The notes: a model not told the origin generated them from the sequence alone. A DNA stretch of 51,747 nucleotides from Chloroflexota bacterium (GCA_018823415.1 JAHJIN010000377.1:1-51747), one strand, 5' to 3'; positions 1-9,800 are shown, counted from the first letter of the stretch. Program-made: numbers and translations.

Positions 1-85
1 CCTTTCAAGGTCATTGCTACTCTCCTGGTCAGAGATTCGTCACCTCAGACAAGGATAGCAGGTTCTGGGCCGGGGTCAACCAGGG

Positions 86-140
86 CGGTACGACTTTTTG
101 AGACATTTGTTAACGTGCAATCGGTACGACTTTACGAGAC
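86..140. repeat. pair of 19-bp direct repeats upstream of the first kinase gene
   Basis: Two copies of CGGTACGACTTTNNGAGAC lie at 86-104 and 122-140, differing only at two central bases, with 36 bp between their starts. They sit 60-115 bp before the kinase ATG. The arrangement could be a tandem operator or a relic of a mobile-element end. No matching pair of promoter hexamers or protein-coding frame was recognised in 1-200. Confidence 0.5.
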
Positions 141-200
141 TAGACAGCCTCACTGCTGGGTTGGAAGCCGCGCCGATTTGCTCGTCAGTTGGGGAATAGC

Positions 201-1631
201 ATGGTTGTTGATATCCGTGTCCCACGCGAACTCTCACCGACTGAGGCGGAACTGGTCAGCCGCATCGATTGGTTCATCCGCTTGCGCTGGGTGGCCATTG
301 GGGGGTTATTGCTCACGCTGGGATTCGTTGGGTTGGTGTTTCCCGGCGTCTTGCCACTGGCACCCCTGTTAGTCATTGCGGCCAGTATTGCTGCGTACAA
401 TCTGGCCTTTTTCATATATGCGCGTCACCTGCGCCAGCCGCAGCGGGATCTCGCGCACCGGCCAAACTATTACCGCTTTGTCAACTTGCAGATCGTGTTG
501 GATCTGGTAACCTTGACCGTGCTATTGCACCTGTCGGGCGGGATCGATAACCCCTTTGCCTTCTATTACGTGTTCTATGTGATCATTGTCAGTATCTTGC
601 TCCCGCAGCGGGCGGCCTTTGCGTATGCGGGCCTGGTGACGCTGCTGTTTGGCGGCATGGTGATCCTGGGGTATATGGGGCTTTGTGGCGCGGATCTCTC
701 GGCGATCACCGGGATGACGCGACAGCACAGCTTGCCCTATGTGGCGAGCACATTCCTGGCGTTTGCCTCTACTGTGTTCCTGACGACGTGGATGGCGTCT
801 GGTATTTCTCTGCGTTTGCACGAGCGCACGATAGTCCATCAGGCGACAGCCCGGTCGCTAGAAGATCGCACGCAAGAACTCAGTGCGGTCAATGCCCAAT
901 TGCGTCAGGCCGATCGCGCCCGGGCCGACTTTGTGCTGGTGGTGACGCACGAACTGCGCGCGCCACTGGCGGCTGTTCAGAGCCTCCTGGGCGTGATCCT
1001 GGAAGGCTATGCACCAGACCCGGCCAAGCAACTTGATCTCTTGACGCGTGCCAATGCCCGCGTCTCGGAACTGCTGCAACTCATTACCAACTTGCTCGAA
1101 TTGTCGCGTATGAGCCAGGAAGGTTCTGTGGAGCAATCGGAACTGCTGGATATGGGTGAGGTACTGCAAAACATTGTAGATGTCATGCGTATAATGGCCG
1201 AACGCAAAGAGTTGATGTTGAGTGTCGATATCGAACCGCATCTGCCCACGGTGCGGGCCAGCGAAGGCCGGCTCAAAGAGGTGTGGACCAACCTCATCAG
1301 CAACGCGATCAAGTACACGCCCAGTGGTGGCATTGTGGTGGTTTCAGTCTATCAGAACCCCAACTATGTAGTGGGATCTGTGCGTGACACCGGCATTGGC
1401 ATTGGGCCAGAAGAGCAGGCACGACTGTTCACCCCGTTCTTTCGCACCGAAGAGGCCAAAACCCTGACCAAAGAAGGCACGGGCCTGGGTCTCGCCATCG
1501 TCAAGCGCATCGTAGAGCACTATGGCGGCCGGTTGTGGGTCGAAAGCCATCCCAACCAGGGCAGCAAGTTCAGTTTTGCGCTGCCCAAGGTGCCGCCAAC
1601 CGCCAAAAGCGAGACCGGCGCTCGTTCCTGA
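201..1631 (+). CDS. membrane sensor histidine kinase, RegB/PrrB-like sensor motif
   Basis: A 476-residue two-component sensor kinase of the cytoplasmic membrane. About six hydrophobic segments fill residues 27-200. The loop after the third contains HLSGGIDNPF (residues 110-119), matching the GGxxNPF motif that in RegB/PrrB kinases is implicated in quinone/redox sensing. A short coiled linker leads to the HisKA domain with the phospho-acceptor H250 (VVTHELRAPL). The HATPase domain has the N box NLISNAIKYT (364-373), G1 DTGIGIG (396-402) and G2 GTGLGLA (427-433). ATG 201 is chosen over an in-frame TTG at 189 because GGGGA lies 6 nt upstream. No response regulator gene is adjacent, so its partner is unknown. 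Kinase identity is certain; the redox role is inferred from one motif. Confidence 0.93.
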   Translation: MVVDIRVPRELSPTEAELVSRIDWFIRLRWVAIGGLLLTLGFVGLVFPGVLPLAPLLVIAASIAAYNLAFFIYARHLRQPQRDLAHRPNYYRFVNLQIVLDLVTLTVLLHLSGGIDNPFAFYYVFYVIIVSILLPQRAAFAYAGLVTLLFGGMVILGYMGLCGADLSAITGMTRQHSLPYVASTFLAFASTVFLTTWMASGISLRLHERTIVHQATARSLEDRTQELSAVNAQLRQADRARADFVLVVTHELRAPLAAVQSLLGVILEGYAPDPAKQLDLLTRANARVSELLQLITNLLELSRMSQEGSVEQSELLDMGEVLQNIVDVMRIMAERKELMLSVDIEPHLPTVRASEGRLKEVWTNLISNAIKYTPSGGIVVVSVYQNPNYVVGSVRDTGIGIGPEEQARLFTPFFRTEEAKTLTKEGTGLGLAIVKRIVEHYGGRLWVESHPNQGSKFSFALPKVPPTAKSETGARS

Positions 1632-1649
1632 ACAACCTGTTTCTTGTCC

Positions 1650-1716
1650 ATATGGCTCAGCAAGCGAACCGGGGCACAACCGCCAAGCCTGTTCCCCGCT
1701 TCCGGTTGAGCCATAT
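1650..1716. terminator. long imperfect inverted repeat after the kinase gene
   Basis: Perfect 10-bp arms ATATGGCTCA (1650-1659) and TGAGCCATAT (1707-1716) enclose a 47-nt loop that has a weaker inner AAGCG/CGCTT pairing. It begins 18 bp after the kinase stop codon. There is no T-run, so this is not a textbook intrinsic terminator. It could be a read-through-limiting hairpin or a protein-binding site between the kinase and the next gene. Confidence 0.4.
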
Positions 1717-1737
1717 CCAATTTAATGGGCACACGAC

Positions 1738-1766
1738 TTGCACATCTGGTGTAAACATAGTATCAT
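1738..1766 (+). promoter_or_regulatory. candidate sigma70-type promoter
   Basis: TTGCAC (1738-1743) and TATCAT (1761-1766) are separated by exactly 17 bp and would start transcription near 1773, just before the AGGAG ribosome site at 1782-1786 of the lipoprotein gene. This fits a promoter for the 1792-6567 gene group. It rests on hexamer match and spacing only. Confidence 0.5.
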
Positions 1767-1791
1767 ATGCCCGGGTCAGACAGGAGCAAGT

Positions 1792-2229
1792 ATGAGCAGA
1801 CATCTATGGGGCATGGCGTGTGGCATATTCGTCATCATCATGTTGGTGACTGGTTGCAACCAGGGTACTCCCACCATTGGCATCAATCAGATCGTGTTGT
1901 GCCGGGCCGTGGGGCCTAATCAGGATCCGCTGGGCGAGACGGACACGTTTGCCCCTACCAGTGTGATATATTGCTCGGTGCAGATCTCCAATTTGGCCGC
2001 GGGCACTGTACTGACCGCGCGCTGGTATTATGGCGGCCAGCTCGTAGCCAACAGCACCACATCTTATACGATCACGCCAACCGAGTGGAGTCAAAACCAG
2101 GAGGCCGTGGGCTATATCACGTTTCGCTTTGAGCCAAGCGACCCCCTGCCAGAAGGTGCCTATCACGTCGAGATCAGTATGAACGAGCGTCTGGTGCGCC
2201 AGGTGCCGTTCCGAGTGGTGGCCCAATGA
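1792..2229 (+). CDS. small lipoprotein with beta-sandwich-like domain
   Basis: A 145-residue predicted lipoprotein. The signal peptide ends in LVTGC, so the mature protein would start at a lipidated Cys. The rest is about 120 residues of alternating beta-type sequence with aromatic residues, resembling an Ig-like or other beta-sandwich domain; no catalytic motif is seen. ATG 1792 follows AGGAG with 5-nt spacing; an upstream in-frame ATG at 1738 would overlap the promoter and spoil the signal peptide. Its stop overlaps the start of the glycosyltransferase gene (ATGA at 2226-2229), so the two are probably translationally coupled. Function unknown. Confidence 0.82.
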   Translation: MSRHLWGMACGIFVIIMLVTGCNQGTPTIGINQIVLCRAVGPNQDPLGETDTFAPTSVIYCSVQISNLAAGTVLTARWYYGGQLVANSTTSYTITPTEWSQNQEAVGYITFRFEPSDPLPEGAYHVEISMNERLVRQVPFRVVAQ

Positions 2230-4193
2230 GACAGACCCGGTTCAGAGTGGCGCTTTTGGCGATCTTGCTGTTGGCGTTTGCCCTACGTGTGTATTTGCTA
2301 GATGCACAAAGCTCATGGCATGACGAAACATATTGCGTCCTGATCGCGCAGCAGCCATTATCTCGTGTCATCACGGCCCAAACCCAGGATATCCACCCGC
2401 CGCTCTATTTTGTGCTGCTCCACTTTTGGTTACCCCTGGCCGGGTCTACCGATTGGGCCGTGCGGTTCCTGTCGGTGGTGTTTGGCGTGCTGCTGGTAGC
2501 CTGGCTCTATCGGGCCGGCGCCCTGTTTTTCAATCGCCAGATTGGGCTGATCGCTGCATTGCTGGGGGCGGTGGCTCCCTTTTACGTGGCCTATGCGCAA
2601 GAGATTCGCATGTATGCCCTGGTCGCGTTGTTGACCCTGGCCTCTCTCACGCTGGGCTATCGCCAATTGTACCCTGATCGACGATCGCGAACCGGCTGGT
2701 CCTGGCTGGCCTATGTCCTCGTCACGACTGCCGCTCTCTATGCGCACTATTTTGCCGCACTGGTGATCATGGCTCAAAACCTGGCTTGGTTAGGTGGGTT
2801 GCTGGCGTGGCGTGTGGGGTGTCCTCGTGCTGCCGATGGGGTTCGCCCTATACGCCCGGCGTTGGGGCGATGGATTGCGACCCAGGTGCTGGTGGCAGTG
2901 GTCTATTTGCCGCAGTTGGTCACGGCGGCGCGGCAACTGGGGTCTTATACCAACCCCGGCCTGCAACTGGTGTCTCCGGCCGAGTTCTTGCGCGAATCTT
3001 GGCAGGTGTTCAACGTGGGCTTGGCCGTGGACGCCGAGTGGGTGACGCCGGCGTTGCTGGTGCTGGGCGCAATCTGGATCGTGGGCCTGATCTTGCTGAT
3101 TGCGCGTTCCTGGCCCAGGCACGCACGAGCCGCCGGCTATTTACTCTGTTGTTTTCTGGTTCCAGTGGCCCTGTTTCTGATCGTTCTGCTCAGCCGGCCC
3201 TTGTTTCACCCACGCTTTTTGCTGGTGGCCATGCCGGCCTATACGTTGCTGCTGGCCGGCGCGCTGTGGGCCTGGGGCCAACGCCCGTTGTGGCGACTCG
3301 TGGGCGGTTTGGCGTTGGCCGTGGTGCTGACAGTAGCCTTGCTGGGCCTGACCGGCCATTATCACGACGAGCGCTTTTTCAAGGCCGATACGCGCGCCGT
3401 GGCCGGATTTCTGCACGAACACGCCACCGCCGATGACCTGATCTTGGTCGATGTCGAGTTCCTGTTTGGGTATTACGATCACGGCCCGGCCCCCTATCAC
3501 TATATCCTGGCCAGCGACGAGGCGACGCCGACCGAGTTGAGCGCGCTCTGCCAGGGTAAACGGCGCCTCTACGTGGTACGTTGGCAAGAGGGCGTGGGCG
3601 ACCCCAAGTGGCTGGTTGATTATTTGCTGCGTAAATACGGGCAACCCCTGGGAGAATGGGACTTTCGCGGTTACCAGGTTTTTGGGTATCGCATCCCGCC
3701 CGATCCGGCCTTTCAGATCGGGGATGGCTATGAGGCCCGCGCTGACACGTTTGAGGGCTTGTTGCGCCTGGAGGCCGCGGCCTATGGGGGCGCTGGCCTG
3801 AACTCGCTGAACACGCCGGCCCAGGTCAGCGCGCACAGCACCGTGGTCGGCCGCACGGCTTGGGTGGCCTTGCGCTGGCTAGCGCTGGCGCCCATGTCGG
3901 CCAACTACAAGTGCTTTGTGCACCTGCGCAGCGCGGCCGGGGATCAGGTGGCCGGCGCCGATACGCTGCTCATGAACGACCACCGGCAGACCACGGCGCA
4001 GATGGTCCCGAACACCGCGTTCATGGACTATCACCTGCTCGACATCCCGGCCGACGTGGAGCCGGGCATCTACACGCTATATGCGGGGCTTTATGACCCC
4101 GTGGCCGATGCCCGGCTTAGCGTCTTGAACGAGGCCGGGGCGCCGGCCGGCACCGAGATCGTGATAGGCACGATCCAGATCACTGGCCGGTAA
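2226..4193 (+). CDS. GT39-like polytopic membrane glycosyltransferase
   Basis: A 655-residue membrane protein with the layout of GT-C glycosyltransferases of the GT39/ArnT/PMT type, which move a sugar from a polyprenyl-phosphate donor to an acceptor on the outer face of the membrane. Visible landmarks are the acidic pair in SWHDE (30-34) in the first external loop, DIHPPLYF (55-62), and QEIRMY (125-130), all typical of this group. About a dozen hydrophobic helices reach roughly residue 380. They are followed by an approximately 270-residue soluble C-terminal part, probably extracytoplasmic and beta-rich. It is translationally coupled to the small lipoprotein upstream. Its acceptor could be a lipid or a surface protein. 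Family call is firm; substrate is unknown. Confidence 0.85.
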   Translation: MRQTRFRVALLAILLLAFALRVYLLDAQSSWHDETYCVLIAQQPLSRVITAQTQDIHPPLYFVLLHFWLPLAGSTDWAVRFLSVVFGVLLVAWLYRAGALFFNRQIGLIAALLGAVAPFYVAYAQEIRMYALVALLTLASLTLGYRQLYPDRRSRTGWSWLAYVLVTTAALYAHYFAALVIMAQNLAWLGGLLAWRVGCPRAADGVRPIRPALGRWIATQVLVAVVYLPQLVTAARQLGSYTNPGLQLVSPAEFLRESWQVFNVGLAVDAEWVTPALLVLGAIWIVGLILLIARSWPRHARAAGYLLCCFLVPVALFLIVLLSRPLFHPRFLLVAMPAYTLLLAGALWAWGQRPLWRLVGGLALAVVLTVALLGLTGHYHDERFFKADTRAVAGFLHEHATADDLILVDVEFLFGYYDHGPAPYHYILASDEATPTELSALCQGKRRLYVVRWQEGVGDPKWLVDYLLRKYGQPLGEWDFRGYQVFGYRIPPDPAFQIGDGYEARADTFEGLLRLEAAAYGGAGLNSLNTPAQVSAHSTVVGRTAWVALRWLALAPMSANYKCFVHLRSAAGDQVAGADTLLMNDHRQTTAQMVPNTAFMDYHLLDIPADVEPGIYTLYAGLYDPVADARLSVLNEAGAPAGTEIVIGTIQITGR

Positions 4194-4215
4194 TCAAGGC
4201 CATAGAGGAATAGGT

Positions 4216-4935
4216 ATGGACCTGGCTCATTTGACCATCCCCGCGCTGGACCAGATTTCGGCCTCTTTGCTCATGCTGGGGCTATTCATCACGGCCGGCA
4301 GTTTGATCCTGTCGCGTGGGTGGCGTATGTCGTTGTTGATCTTGCTGGTCCAGTATGCGATCGTGGGCCTATGGCTTGTCAAGCTCTATCGGCCCGAGGT
4401 TCTGCTGCTCAAGGTGCTCACGGGGACTGTGGTGGTAGCCATGATATACCTGGTGGCGGCAGAGGTGCAGTGGGGGTTTTTGCGGCGCCCAAGGCCCGAG
4501 CCGGCGCCCGATGATGCCTCTCAGATCGCCGAAGACGTGCCGGTCGAGGTAGTGACGCGCACCGGTGCCGTGATGGGGGTGGGGTTTCGGCTTGCAGCCG
4601 TGGTCTTGGCTGCTGCGGCGACCCTGGCCCTGGCCCGGGGCTATCCCTTGGCCGAGCTGCCCACCGATGTGAATCTGGCTTTTTACTGGCTGTGCGCGGC
4701 CGGTCTGATTTGTTTCACCACGTCGCGTGACGTGGTATACACCGGCCTGGGCGTGCTCTGTTTGCTCAGCGGGCTGGACCTGTTCTACGTCGCCGTGGTA
4801 GACGTCCCCGATATCGTGGTCCTGGGGCTGTTGGCGGGCATGAATCTGGCCGCGGCGCTCACGATCGCTCGGGCTATCGACACGGCCAGTACCCTGGTGG
4901 AGGCTCGCCCGGCCAGACAACAGTCGGAAAGCTGA
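4216..4935 (+). CDS. multi-spanning membrane protein of unknown function
   Basis: A 239-residue protein with about seven hydrophobic helices (roughly 13-34, 38-57, 65-83, 119-140, 150-170, 174-193 and 197-218). A charged cytoplasmic-looking loop, rich in Pro and acidic residues, lies at 88-118. No conserved catalytic motif was recognised. It begins 22 bp after the glycosyltransferase stop, with GAGGAATAGGT upstream of ATG 4216, and ends 4 bp before the HAD gene, so it very probably belongs to the same operon. It may be a partner of the membrane glycosyltransferase, but that rests only on position. Confidence 0.8.
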   Translation: MDLAHLTIPALDQISASLLMLGLFITAGSLILSRGWRMSLLILLVQYAIVGLWLVKLYRPEVLLLKVLTGTVVVAMIYLVAAEVQWGFLRRPRPEPAPDDASQIAEDVPVEVVTRTGAVMGVGFRLAAVVLAAAATLALARGYPLAELPTDVNLAFYWLCAAGLICFTTSRDVVYTGLGVLCLLSGLDLFYVAVVDVPDIVVLGLLAGMNLAAALTIARAIDTASTLVEARPARQQSES

Positions 4936-4939
4936 TCGC

Positions 4940-5671
4940 ATGCTGCAAGCCGTGGTATTTGACCTGGGAAACACGCTCATTAGCTGTCGTTCGTGGTTCC
5001 GCATCGAGTTAGAGACGTTGGTGAGCGCAACCCTGCTCGAACTGGCGCGCCAGGGGCAACTGCTGCTCACAGATGGGCTATTGGCCGAGGCGGATCGGTT
5101 GTTTGCCGAGATCCACACGCACAGCCGGACCCTGGAACACGAACTGTCAGCGGCCGAGATCGTGGGCCGGGTGTTTGCACAGTTGCAGGTAGACAACTCG
5201 CCGGCGACGATTGACCCGGCGTTGGACACGATCTATCGCGCGTGCCTGCCAGATGTGGTCCCTTGTGCCGGTGCTGCCGAGACCCTGGGCCATCTGCGCG
5301 ACGCCGGATATCGTCTGGCGGTGTTTTCCAACGCTCGGTATGCGCCGTTTGTTCATTGGGCGCTGGATAGCGCCGGGCTGACTCCCTATTTGCACCTGAT
5401 CGAATCATCCGATGGCATTGGCTGGCGCAAGCCCAGCATACCAGCCTTTGAGTTTGTGCTGGATCGATTGGGCGTTGTTGCCCATGAAGCGGTCTATGTG
5501 GGCGACTATTACCCGTTTGACATCGTGGGGGCCAAGGCTGCCGGGATGGGCACGATATGGCTGGAGCGGTCATATAGCCCCACCGGCCCCGCGGCCGACG
5601 CGACGGTGGAGGCCCTGCCCGATGTTATCCCCGTGTTGCAGCGTTGGCAACAAGAAAAGGATGCAACATGA
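4940..5671 (+). CDS. HAD-superfamily hydrolase
   Basis: A 243-residue cytosolic HAD-like hydrolase. Motif I is VFDLGNT with nucleophile D8; the D+2 position is Gly rather than Asp, as in YihX-like and dehalogenase-like members, so the usual phosphatase acid/base is missing. Motif II is VFSNAR near 131-136, motif III is the Lys in GWRKPS, and motif IV is VGDYYPFD with the two metal-binding acids. A helical cap domain lies between motifs I and II. The stop codon overlaps the methyltransferase ATG (ATGA at 5668-5671), indicating translational coupling. Substrate cannot be inferred; a sugar phosphate would fit the glycosyltransferase context. Confidence 0.88.
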   Translation: MLQAVVFDLGNTLISCRSWFRIELETLVSATLLELARQGQLLLTDGLLAEADRLFAEIHTHSRTLEHELSAAEIVGRVFAQLQVDNSPATIDPALDTIYRACLPDVVPCAGAAETLGHLRDAGYRLAVFSNARYAPFVHWALDSAGLTPYLHLIESSDGIGWRKPSIPAFEFVLDRLGVVAHEAVYVGDYYPFDIVGAKAAGMGTIWLERSYSPTGPAADATVEALPDVIPVLQRWQQEKDAT

Positions 5672-6567
5672 GTGTTTCACGTGAAACACCCCCGTTGTGC
5701 GATTACGAGGGTTCGCGCTATAGGACCGAGTTCTGGGACCCCAGCCGCACCTATGAAGACGCCGTGGAACGGCTGGCCCTGCGGGCCTTGCTGCCCCCCA
5801 CCGGTGAGCGATTGGTCGAGATTGGCGCCGGCTTTGGGAGATTGATCGGGGAATACGCCGGCTATCGGCAGGTGATCCTGGTGGACCCGGCCTTGTCGAT
5901 GCTGGAACAAGCCCGCGAACACCTGGCAGCCGATCCGCGGGTGATCCTGGTGGCCGGGTCCGTATACGACCTGCCTCTCGCCACCGCCACCTGCGATACG
6001 ACAGTCACCGTGCGCATGCTCCACCATCTGGCCGATGTCCCGCTGGCCCTGACCGAAATCGCCCGCATCACCCGGCCTGGCGGCGCCTATGTGCTGGAAT
6101 ACGCCAACAAGCGGCATCTCAAGGCCATCCTCCGATATCTGCTCCGGCGCCAGGGCTATAATCCTTTTAGTCGCGAGCCATACGAGTTTGTGGAACTGAA
6201 CTTTGATTTTCACCCGGCGTATATGACTGATGTCTTGCGCCAGGCCGGGTTTGCTATCGAGGCCGGGCGCGCCGTTTCGATCTTGCGCCTGGGCCGCTTG
6301 AAGCAACTGATCCCGGCACAGCACCTGGCCCGACTCGACGGTTGGTTGCAGCGACCCCTGGCCCCATTGGCCCCCGCTCCGAGCGTGTTCTTGCGGGCCA
6401 GAGCTGCGGATCGCGACCAGTGTGCTGCGCCCGCAAGCCTGTTCCGCTGTCTGCACTGTCGCCAGGAAGGTCCCCTGGCGCAGGTTTCTGACTCGCTAGT
6501 GTGTCCGCATTGCCAAACCGGCTGGGCCATTCGCCAAGGCATTTATGATTTTCGAGTGCCGGGGTAA
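5668..6567 (+). CDS. SAM-dependent methyltransferase with C-terminal zinc ribbon
   Basis: A 299-residue class I methyltransferase. Motif I reads VEIGAGFGR, followed by VDPALSMLEQA, which should bind the SAM ribose, and the later TVRMLHHLADV region is typical of Methyltransf_11 members. The last 45 residues hold two CxxC pairs (CLHC and CPHC) ending in GIYDF, a Trm112-like zinc ribbon. ATG 5668 overlaps the HAD stop codon; the longer in-frame start at 5644 would lie deep in the HAD gene. The first codons (SVSRET) are written by a perfect parS palindrome (5673-5688), so the N-terminus may be shaped by a DNA site rather than by protein function. Substrate unknown. Confidence 0.88.
   Translation: MSVSRETPPLCDYEGSRYRTEFWDPSRTYEDAVERLALRALLPPTGERLVEIGAGFGRLIGEYAGYRQVILVDPALSMLEQAREHLAADPRVILVAGSVYDLPLATATCDTTVTVRMLHHLADVPLALTEIARITRPGGAYVLEYANKRHLKAILRYLLRRQGYNPFSREPYEFVELNFDFHPAYMTDVLRQAGFAIEAGRAVSILRLGRLKQLIPAQHLARLDGWLQRPLAPLAPAPSVFLRARAADRDQCAAPASLFRCLHCRQEGPLAQVSDSLVCPHCQTGWAIRQGIYDFRVPG
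5673..5688. promoter_or_regulatory. parS: parS-type ParB-binding site (perfect 16-bp palindrome)
   Basis: TGTTTCACGTGAAACA is seen exactly and matches the consensus chromosomal parS site bound by ParB/Spo0J. The palindrome extends by one further base pair on each side (5672-5689). It lies within codons 2-8 of the methyltransferase gene. parS sites nucleate ParB spreading and normally cluster near the replication origin, so this segment may lie in the origin-proximal part of the chromosome. No second perfect copy and no parA/parB gene was found in the window. Confidence 0.85.
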
Positions 6568-6804
6568 ACGGCTACATCCCGCGGCAACCATATTGGGGCG
6601 CGTCACGGCGAGGATCTCGGCGACCAGGCATGCTCACTATCCTAGAAGCGGACGGCACGATACGCGACCCAAACTCAGCTCCCCAGGGAGGGCCGTTTTC
6701 TGAAAACCCACCGCTCGGCAGGCGGGATCGTCGCTCGCGAAAAAGGGATTGGCCCATCCTCTGAAGAGACCCTTGCGGTGCATAGCGCCGGGAGGAGCAA
6801 ACCC

Positions 6805-9800
6805 ATGATTGCTGAAACACCAGCAGCGCCCGATTCAGCAAAACAACCGACCGCGCGGCCGGCTGATAACCGATCCCCGGCCCGCTTTGCGGTCATTATT
6901 GGCCTCGCGGTGTTCATCACCGAGATGGCCTTGATGTTGCTCCTGTCCACTCTCCAGCTTTCCACGCCGCTGGCAATGTTGCTCGACGCTGGTCTGTTGA
7001 TTGCCTTTCTTTCTCCGGTACTCTATATGTTCCTGTTCCGGCCGCTGGTTCTCGAGATTGCCGAGCGCCGGCAGACCGAAGAAAAGATACGGCACCTGAA
7101 TCAGGTGTTGCATGCTATCCGCAATGTCAACCAACTCATCGCGCGGGAGAAGGACCACCACCGGTTGATACAAGGGGCTTGCGACAGCCTGGTCGAGACT
7201 CGTGGTTATCACAACGCTTGGATCGCCCTGGTAGGCGATGCCGGTGAGTTGGTGACAGCGGCAGAAGCCGGGATAGGTCACGATTTCACTGCTTTCATCG
7301 AACGGCTGGCGAGTGGCGAGACGGTTCATTGCTTGCGTCTGTCGCTGGTACAAGATAGCGTGCATGCCATCACGGAACCGGTCGCCATGTGCACAGGCTG
7401 TCCTCTGTCCGATAGGCATGCCGGCCGGGCGGGGTTGGCCGTGCGGCTAGGGCACAGCGGCATGGTCTATGGCCTGCTGACGGTTTCTGTCTCCCCAGAG
7501 TTTGTCAGGGACAAAGAAGAGCACGCCCTGCTCAAAGAGGTGGCAGACGACATCGCCCTGGCCTTGCATGGTATCGGAGTGGAGCAGAGTCGCCAGCAGG
7601 CAGAAAAGGCGCTACGGGAGAGCGAAGAGCGCTACCGCGCTCTGTTCGAGACGGCCAACGACGCCATTTTCCTCATGGCCGGGGACCGCTTTGTGGACTG
7701 CAATCCGCGAGCAGTCACGATGTTTGGCGTCACCAGGGAGCAGATCCTGAACCATGCGCCGGACCAGCTTTCTCCGCCAGTTCAATCAGATGGGCGCAGT
7801 TCCCGGGAAAAGACCCTGGAAAAGATCGGGTTGGCGTCGAGTGGCGAACCCCAATTCTTCGAGTGGCACCACATTCGAGGCGACGGTACGCCATTTGAAG
7901 CCCAGGTTTCCCTGAACCGGGTCGAAATCGCTGGCGAGCCGTTCTTGCAGTCTATTGTGCGCGACGTCACCGTGCAAAAGCAGGCGGAGGAGGCGCTGCG
8001 AGCAGAGCGCGACCGGGCGCAAAAGTACCTGGACGTGGCTGGGGTCATGTTTGTTGCCATCGACGCCGACCAGCGCATCAGCCTTATCAACCGGCGGGGT
8101 TGCGAGATCCTGGGCTACGAGGAGGCCGAGATCGTGGGCCGCAACTGGTTCGATACGTGCATCCCAGAGCGGCTGCGAGATACAGTCAAGGTGGTCTTTG
8201 ACCAGCTCATGAACGGCGAGATCGAGCCAGTGGAATACTTTGAAAACCCGGTGATCACCAAAAGCGGAGAGGAGCGCCTCATCGCCTGGCACAATACGCT
8301 GCTGTTCGATGACGCCGGAAGCACCGCCGGCACCCTCAGCTCCGGCGAGGATGTCACTGAGCGCAAGCAGGCAAAGGAGGCGCTGCGGGAGAGTGAGGAA
8401 CGGTACCGTCTCCACTTTGAGCACATATCCGACGTCATCTACTCGATTGATCCCGAGCTCAGGGTGCTCGACGTAACCCCCTCTGTGGAGATGATGTTGG
8501 GCTACAAGCCGGAAGAGTTGATCGGCCGGCCGTTTCAAGAGTTGAATGTGCTGGCACCAGCGTACCTGGAGCGGGCATTCTCTGACGCCATGCGCGTTTT
8601 GGGAGGCGAGCGAGTCACCTCGGCAGTGTACCAGTTCATTGCTCGAGATGGCACACAAAAGTGGGGCGAGGTCAGCGGCGCGCCCCTGATGCGGGGTGGT
8701 CAGGTTGTGGCCCTGGTTTCGGTGGCCCGGGATATCAGCGAGCGCAAGCGGGCGGAAGAAGAGATCCGCTGGCGCGCCGAAGCCCTGGCCGTTTTGCACG
8801 AGACGGCCCTGGATCTGGCAGCCCGACGGGCGCTGCCGGACCTGCTGCGGGCCATAGTGGCCCGGGCCGTGGACCTGCTCCAGGCCCAAGGGGGCGGCAT
8901 CTACCTGTATCGGCCAGCCACTGATGACCTGGAGTACGTCCTGGCTCACAACCTGGAGCCAGATTTCACCGGGACCGTGCTGCAGCGCGGCGAAGGGTTG
9001 TCGGGTCGGGTTCTGGAGACCGGCCAGCCGCAGGCCGTGACGGATTATAGCCAGTGGCCCGGGCGGGCATCTCAGTACGAAGGGAGCAACTTGGCCGCCA
9101 TTGTGGCGGTTCCCATCACATGGGCTGGTCATCTGCTGGGGGTCCTCAACGTGCTGGACGACGCCCCGCGTGCGTTCTCTCCGGCCGACATTGCCCTGCT
9201 GGAGCGCCTCACCCCTCTGGCCGCGGCGGCTCTGGAAACTACTCGCTTGCTACAGGCCGAGCGCGAGCAGTATCAGATAGCCGAGACGCTGCGACAGGTG
9301 GCCGGTATCCTGAGCACCAGCCTGGACCAAGAGCAGGTTCTGCAACTCATCCTGGAGCAACTGGCCCGGGTGGTGGACTATGACAGCGCCTCGCTGATGC
9401 TGGTATCTGGTGACATCCTGAATATGGTGGCGCACCGGGGCTTGCGCTCCGAGAATCAGTTGTTCACGCCCTTGCGGATAGAGAACCTGCCCGCGATGTC
9501 AGAAATGATTGAACATCGCTGCCCTACCATCATCCCGGACACGGCGACCGACGTGCGATGGCTTTGTCCCCCGGGCAGTGAATACATCCGCTGTTGGTTG
9601 GGCGTACCACTGGTGATCCAGGATCGGACCATTGGCTTTCTGAACCTGGACAAAGAGCAGCCCGGCTATTATACCGAGCAGCACGCCGAGATTGCCCGGG
9701 CCTTTGCCGATCAGGCCGCCATCGCCATCGAGAACGCGCGCCTCTTTACCGCGACTCAGAAGGCCTACGAGGATCTCAAACGCACCCAGGCCCAACTCGT

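Noticed and set aside
7786..9132. Long minus-strand open frame opposite the PAS/GAF kinase
   Set aside because: It mirrors the high-GC plus-strand gene, has no ribosome site or recognisable domain, and overlaps a certain kinase.
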